From assembly GCA_003058525.1 (NCBI GenBank), contig QBVD01000058.1:34725-98724 (forward strand): a stretch of 64,000 nt of DNA. Direction: 5' to 3'. Made by a program: the position numbers and the translations under genes. This stretch comes from a gamma proteobacterium symbiont of Ctena orbiculata (GTDB lineage Bacteria > Pseudomonadota > Gammaproteobacteria > Chromatiales > Chromatiaceae). The notes below the pieces were generated by a model, which ran no database searches, was not told the DNA's origin, and saw only the letters and a program-made list of their open reading frames with translations. Below are positions 60,858 to 64,000 of this stretch, piece by piece (positions within the stretch are counted from its first letter, which is position 1; each line of letters starts with the position of its first letter).

Positions 60858-62618
60858 TTAATCCTGTTCCCGTGGCACTCCCATATAGCCGGAAAATTTC
60901 AGACACTGCTTGCCGTCCAACTCGACTATCTGTACTGTCTCCCCGCCGCCACGACCAAACCCCTGTACCACGGCCTCTGTGGCGGATACCGGTTGCAACG
61001 GGACTCTGATCAGATTCTCACTCAAATGCGGCGCGCGATAGTGCAGGCAGAGCACCCCATCCTGGTCACTCAATTTGAGATCCCGTATCGAGAACTCTCC
61101 ATCCGGATTGATAGTCCGGTAACTGCCCAACCGCTTCTTCCATACCGACTCCCATTGATCGGATTCGATCCTGTTGCCGAGCATGATCTCGTTACCGTCC
61201 CGGTCCGCCACCAAGACATCCATGCCGTTGATCTCGCGCTCACGTAGACGCAGATCACCCAATATCCGGTATCCTTCCGGTAATTGTTGGGTACTGTTTT
61301 CACTAAGCCCCAAACTGCCGTCTTCAAAACGCACCAGATCCAGAATCTGCTCAATGATGCAGGCACAGAGTCTGGGTTGCTCGGCATCGACCATCAGCAG
61401 TCCAAGATCCGTGGCATAGGCGCCAGAGGGTGTGTCATAACCAACCGGAAGATCGCTCGTAACCTGGCGCAGCGACTGTTCGGGAAGATCTCCGCGTATC
61501 GAGGCGGCAATCATGAGTATGGTTGTCGCCAACTCCTTTGCAATCCGATTGCTGTCCGCGCCATTGGCCAATACGGCAATGCCCAGATCCTGTTCCGGCA
61601 GCAGCACCATTTCAGCCCCGAACAGCAGCGTGCTGCCACCATGGCGAACACGCTTCCCAATGACAGGGTGGTGCTCAATAAACCAGCCGAATCCGGGTAA
61701 TATACCCAATGAAACCTGACCATCGACAGTTTGTGGCTGAAACATCTGACTCAGCAGTGGTGAAGGCAGCGCGGGGATTTTGGCGCCAAGCAGTGCGGTC
61801 ATCAAACGGCCCAGATCCTCTCCTGTGGAATAGAGACCTAATGCCGGCGTATCTCTTAGTGGTGGCTGAGGCCGGATCTGACCGTCCAGATGTCCGGCGG
61901 ATAATCGACTCTGTAACTCCGCCGAAAGATCAAAACCACTGCTGTGCATCTCCAAGGGAGCAAACAAAGATCGCTCGATAAAATCCGTATAGGCCAGACC
62001 CGAGTGTTGCTGAACCAGGTGTCCCAGCAAGTCATAACCGATATTTGAATAGCTATAGACCCGATCAGGATCGTATGCGGCATATTCCTCGTGCAGCAGT
62101 GTCGTCACCTTGGTAAAGGGGGTGTCCGTGTACATTCCCTTGCGCAGGTCGCTGGGAAGTCCACTGCGATGACTCAGCAGTTGCCGGGGTGTCAGCGGGG
62201 TTGCATCCTGCTGGTGATGTCGAATAGAGAAGCCTGACAGCTGATCTTTTAACGCCAGATCCAGGTCAATCCTGCCTGCAGCGACGAGTTGCATGACAGC
62301 AAGCGCAGTAACCGGCTTGGTTAGTGATCCGACCCTGAACAGGGTTCCCGTATCGACCCTTTCTCCGGTACGGGTGTTAGCGACGCCGAATCCCTCTAGC
62401 CAGACAGTGCCCTCTCTGTCGACCAGGGCAATACTCAATCCCGGTACCAGCTCTTCTTCCAGCAACCGGGTAATCAATTTCATCGTCTCACTGCGCACAC
62501 TAGCCATATCACCCTGAGGAACGACTCGGGACTGACTGGCTTGATGTTCCAGGGATGCACAAGATGTAAGTGACAGCACTATGATCAGCACTGAAAATGT
62601 CAGGCGTATTGGCGGCAC
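60858..62618 (-). CDS. Lipoprotein serine hydrolase, class C beta-lactamase fold
   Basis: 586 residues from GTG 62618, chosen because TTGAGGTG lies upstream and a lipoprotein signal follows at once (LTFSVLIIVLSLTSC). SxxK motif RVGSLTKPVTALAV at about residue 98 gives the catalytic Ser-Lys; YSYSNIGYDLLGHL provides Tyr-x-Asn; RHGGSTLLFGAEMVL is the third motif. The C-terminal 200 residues form a separate lipocalin-like domain. Probably a periplasmic peptidase or esterase; antibiotic resistance is not implied. Confidence 0.88.
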   Translation of the reverse strand: MPPIRLTFSVLIIVLSLTSCASLEHQASQSRVVPQGDMASVRSETMKLITRLLEEELVPGLSIALVDREGTVWLEGFGVANTRTGERVDTGTLFRVGSLTKPVTALAVMQLVAAGRIDLDLALKDQLSGFSIRHHQQDATPLTPRQLLSHRSGLPSDLRKGMYTDTPFTKVTTLLHEEYAAYDPDRVYSYSNIGYDLLGHLVQQHSGLAYTDFIERSLFAPLEMHSSGFDLSAELQSRLSAGHLDGQIRPQPPLRDTPALGLYSTGEDLGRLMTALLGAKIPALPSPLLSQMFQPQTVDGQVSLGILPGFGWFIEHHPVIGKRVRHGGSTLLFGAEMVLLPEQDLGIAVLANGADSNRIAKELATTILMIAASIRGDLPEQSLRQVTSDLPVGYDTPSGAYATDLGLLMVDAEQPRLCACIIEQILDLVRFEDGSLGLSENSTQQLPEGYRILGDLRLREREINGMDVLVADRDGNEIMLGNRIESDQWESVWKKRLGSYRTINPDGEFSIRDLKLSDQDGVLCLHYRAPHLSENLIRVPLQPVSATEAVVQGFGRGGGETVQIVELDGKQCLKFSGYMGVPREQD

Positions 62619-63014
62619 GAAACACCTCAATCTGCTGAAATATGGACCATGAAACCCAATCGACTGAGCCTTATCCCGCGAGGCACATTTAGTCGCAACT
62701 ATACAACTGTTACGCCGGCTATCGTGATTTGGATTCAATACCAGGAAGGAAATTCAACATTTTTGTAGCTGAATCTATAATCGCGCCTTTCAAACAACCG
62801 ATTACGGCCAACTTTGTTACTTAGGCTCAAAATAGATTTTATTTATTTTATCCTTGTTTTTCATTAAGTTATGCCTGACACGCCAAGCCAGGCCGAATCA
62901 AACACTGGGTTAGGGTTAGGCACCAGACATTGAACCCATTAGTGCAAGCGTATCGAATTGATCGATGTATCGCTTTAGACGGGGCAGGATGCCCCGCTAA
63001 AGCAAAACCCATCA
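62619..63014. other. Intergenic region with a long hairpin
   Basis: 396 bp. A strong inverted repeat at 62972-63003 (GCTTTAG/CTAAAGC outer and CGGGGCA/TGCCCCG inner arms) lies just downstream of the small secreted protein gene and may end its transcript, although no T-run follows on the minus strand. The rest is AT-rich with no gene. Confidence 0.5.
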
Positions 63015-63299
63015 TCACCAGTTTACCGCGGCGCCGACATCAATCAGGCTGCTTCCGTATCCATCTCTGAATCCACGTTGCGACTTGTGCTCATTACTCG
63101 AGAAACCTTCAGAGTAGAGGAAGGAGCTACCATACTGATCACCGATGCCCGGCTGCATGGCTGTAGGCAGAGTGTTCGAGTAGGACGAGCCAATGTACAG
63201 ATCATGGTTGTTACCGACTACCTCATACAGATCATCATATGAAGTGGCGTACAGGTTGGCAGACAAAATCATGGTTGCGGTTGCTAATAGAATTTTCAT
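63015..63299 (-). CDS. Small secreted protein
   Basis: 94 residues from ATG 63299. Signal peptide at 1-18 (KILLATATMILSANLYA). The mature part is Ser/Tyr/Gly-rich (YEVVGNNHDLYIGSSYSN, FRDGYGSSLIDVGAAVNW). No family recognised. Stands alone. Confidence 0.65.
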   Translation of the reverse strand: MKILLATATMILSANLYATSYDDLYEVVGNNHDLYIGSSYSNTLPTAMQPGIGDQYGSSFLYSEGFSSNEHKSQRGFRDGYGSSLIDVGAAVNW

Positions 63300-63519
63300 T
63301 TTAATATTCCTCGTTTTGTTAAGTTCATGAAGCAGAATCATGCTGCGTTCAAACATCTATACGGGGTATATCGAGGATCGGATTCAAACAAATTCAACAC
63401 GTGGCGAATATCAGCATCGCATACCGTTCATGCAACAGTCATATAACTGCAATATAACTGTGGCACCCTATAAACCACAGATAGACTGAGGGCAAAGCAA
63501 CCTACGCGGAGAGAAGGCT

Positions 63520-63756
63520 ATGCGCAGTGATACACACTCCTTGAGACCCTTTAGAAATCCCACCTATATCGACTACCTGGTTGGCTGGAGATACCTCTTC
63601 AACCGGCATTACAGGTCGCATGTCCACAATCGCTGGTCCGATCAACCCTGGTTTATCTCAGTGTCGGAGATGCTGGTCGGTTTAGGCAGCGTCCTGTTTT
63701 CAACCGGTCTTGCCACCATATTGATGTTCGTCATCTGGGACGTCTGGTTTAAGTAA
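63520..63756 (+). CDS. Small membrane protein
   Basis: 78 residues after GGAGAGAAGGCT. A basic N-terminal half (YLFNRHYRSHVHNRW) and one membrane helix (LVGLGSVLFSTGLATILMFV). Unrecognised. Followed by a GC-rich hairpin with terminator character. Confidence 0.7.
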   Translation: MRSDTHSLRPFRNPTYIDYLVGWRYLFNRHYRSHVHNRWSDQPWFISVSEMLVGLGSVLFSTGLATILMFVIWDVWFK

Positions 63757-63760
63757 GTAT

Positions 63761-63850
63761 CCCCCGGCAAAGCCGGGGGCTTTAGTTGTGAACCGCTCGA
63801 AGCGGTCTGTAAAACGGAGCCTATTGGCTCCTTGAGCCCCTCAAAGGGGC
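63761..63850. repeat. Row of four hairpins beside an IS200/IS605-type transposase
   Basis: Four perfect palindromes in 90 bp: CCCCCGGC-aaa-GCCGGGGG (63761-63779), ACCGCT-cga-AGCGGT (63792-63806), GGAGCC-tatt-GGCTCC (63816-63831) and GCCCCT-caa-AGGGGC (63836-63850). They begin 5 bp after the upstream gene stop and end 3 bp before the transposase stop. Y1 transposases recognise such single-strand hairpins at element ends; the first may also act as a terminator. Confidence 0.75.
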
Positions 63851-63852
63851 TG

Positions 63853-64000
63853 TTACATCAACTGTAACTGATCAATCCTGCGGTCTTCCGCTTCCTGGTG
63901 CCGTATATACTCCCGAATCACCTGCTCGTCCCTGCCTACCGTCGAGGTAAAATATCCCCTGGCCCAGAAATGATGGCCAACATAGTTCCTTTTCCGACCC
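63853..64000 (-). CDS. IS200/IS605-family (Y1) transposase, C-terminal part
   Basis: The last 48 codons of a minus-strand gene that continues beyond the window. The text GHHFWARGYFTSTVGRDEQV then REYIRHQEAEDRRIDQLQLM is the C-terminus of TnpA-like Y1 transposases, including the conserved W-A-R-G-Y-F-x-S-T-V-G. The catalytic Tyr helix (REYIRHQ) is present. Transposes single-stranded DNA. Confidence 0.88.
   Translation of the reverse strand, partial: GRKRNYVGHHFWARGYFTSTVGRDEQVIREYIRHQEAEDRRIDQLQLM

Noticed and set aside
62910..62930. GGGTTAGGGTTAGG, telomere-like repeat
   Set aside because: Only two units, in a bacterial intergenic region; chance.

Overview
The window is a gammaproteobacterial chromosome segment interrupted by an integrated element of about 40 kb. 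The host lineage is suggested by gene order: a GacA/UvrY-type response regulator, uvrC, pgsA and then tRNA-Gly, tRNA-Cys and tRNA-Leu lie in the same order and strand as uvrY-uvrC-pgsA-glyW-cysT-leuZ of enteric and related bacteria. adk, htpG and a phosphoglucomutase follow. The species cannot be named from the sequence.

Left host part (1-15714): a CNNM/CorC-type membrane protein; three tRNAs; a secreted HSP20-like protein; pgsA; uvrC; a family 5 uracil-DNA glycosylase; the response regulator; a DUF1249 protein; a thioredoxin; adk; htpG; an outer-membrane beta-barrel protein; phosphoglucomutase; and a lysine-rich DUF2934 protein. Right host part (56091-64000): the rest of tRNA-Glu, a GGDEF-EAL protein, an ECF sigma/anti-sigma pair, a class C beta-lactamase-fold lipoprotein, two small envelope proteins, a row of four hairpins and the end of an IS200/IS605-type transposase.

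The element (15715-56090) is bounded by an 18-bp direct repeat that is the 3' end of tRNA-Glu. Most of it is an HK97-like siphophage genome read right to left on the minus strand. The order is Cro and a CII-like regulator, small zinc-ribbon proteins, a DnaT-like replication protein whose gene carries iteron-like repeats, HNH, terminase, lysozyme, portal, protease, capsid, connector, holin-type proteins, three large adhesin-like proteins, an outer-membrane-type barrel, neck proteins, tail tube, a chaperone pair joined by a -1 frameshift site, tape measure and a J-like tip protein. The repressor is divergent on the plus strand, and five operator-like palindromes of the form GTAAG-N4-CTTAC can be read, two of them 1.8 kb away at a small membrane-protein promoter. 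The far left end holds a strong promoter with an embedded palindrome and a roughly 185-nt structured leader.

The most unusual part is at 51.5-54.5 kb. An integron integrase gene lies next to gene cassettes with recognisable attC sites, inside the prophage, between the immunity region and the element's large serine recombinase. The cassettes point toward intI, the reverse of the usual layout. The serine recombinase reads through the attachment core into tRNA-Glu, so its C-terminus is predicted to change between integrated and excised forms.
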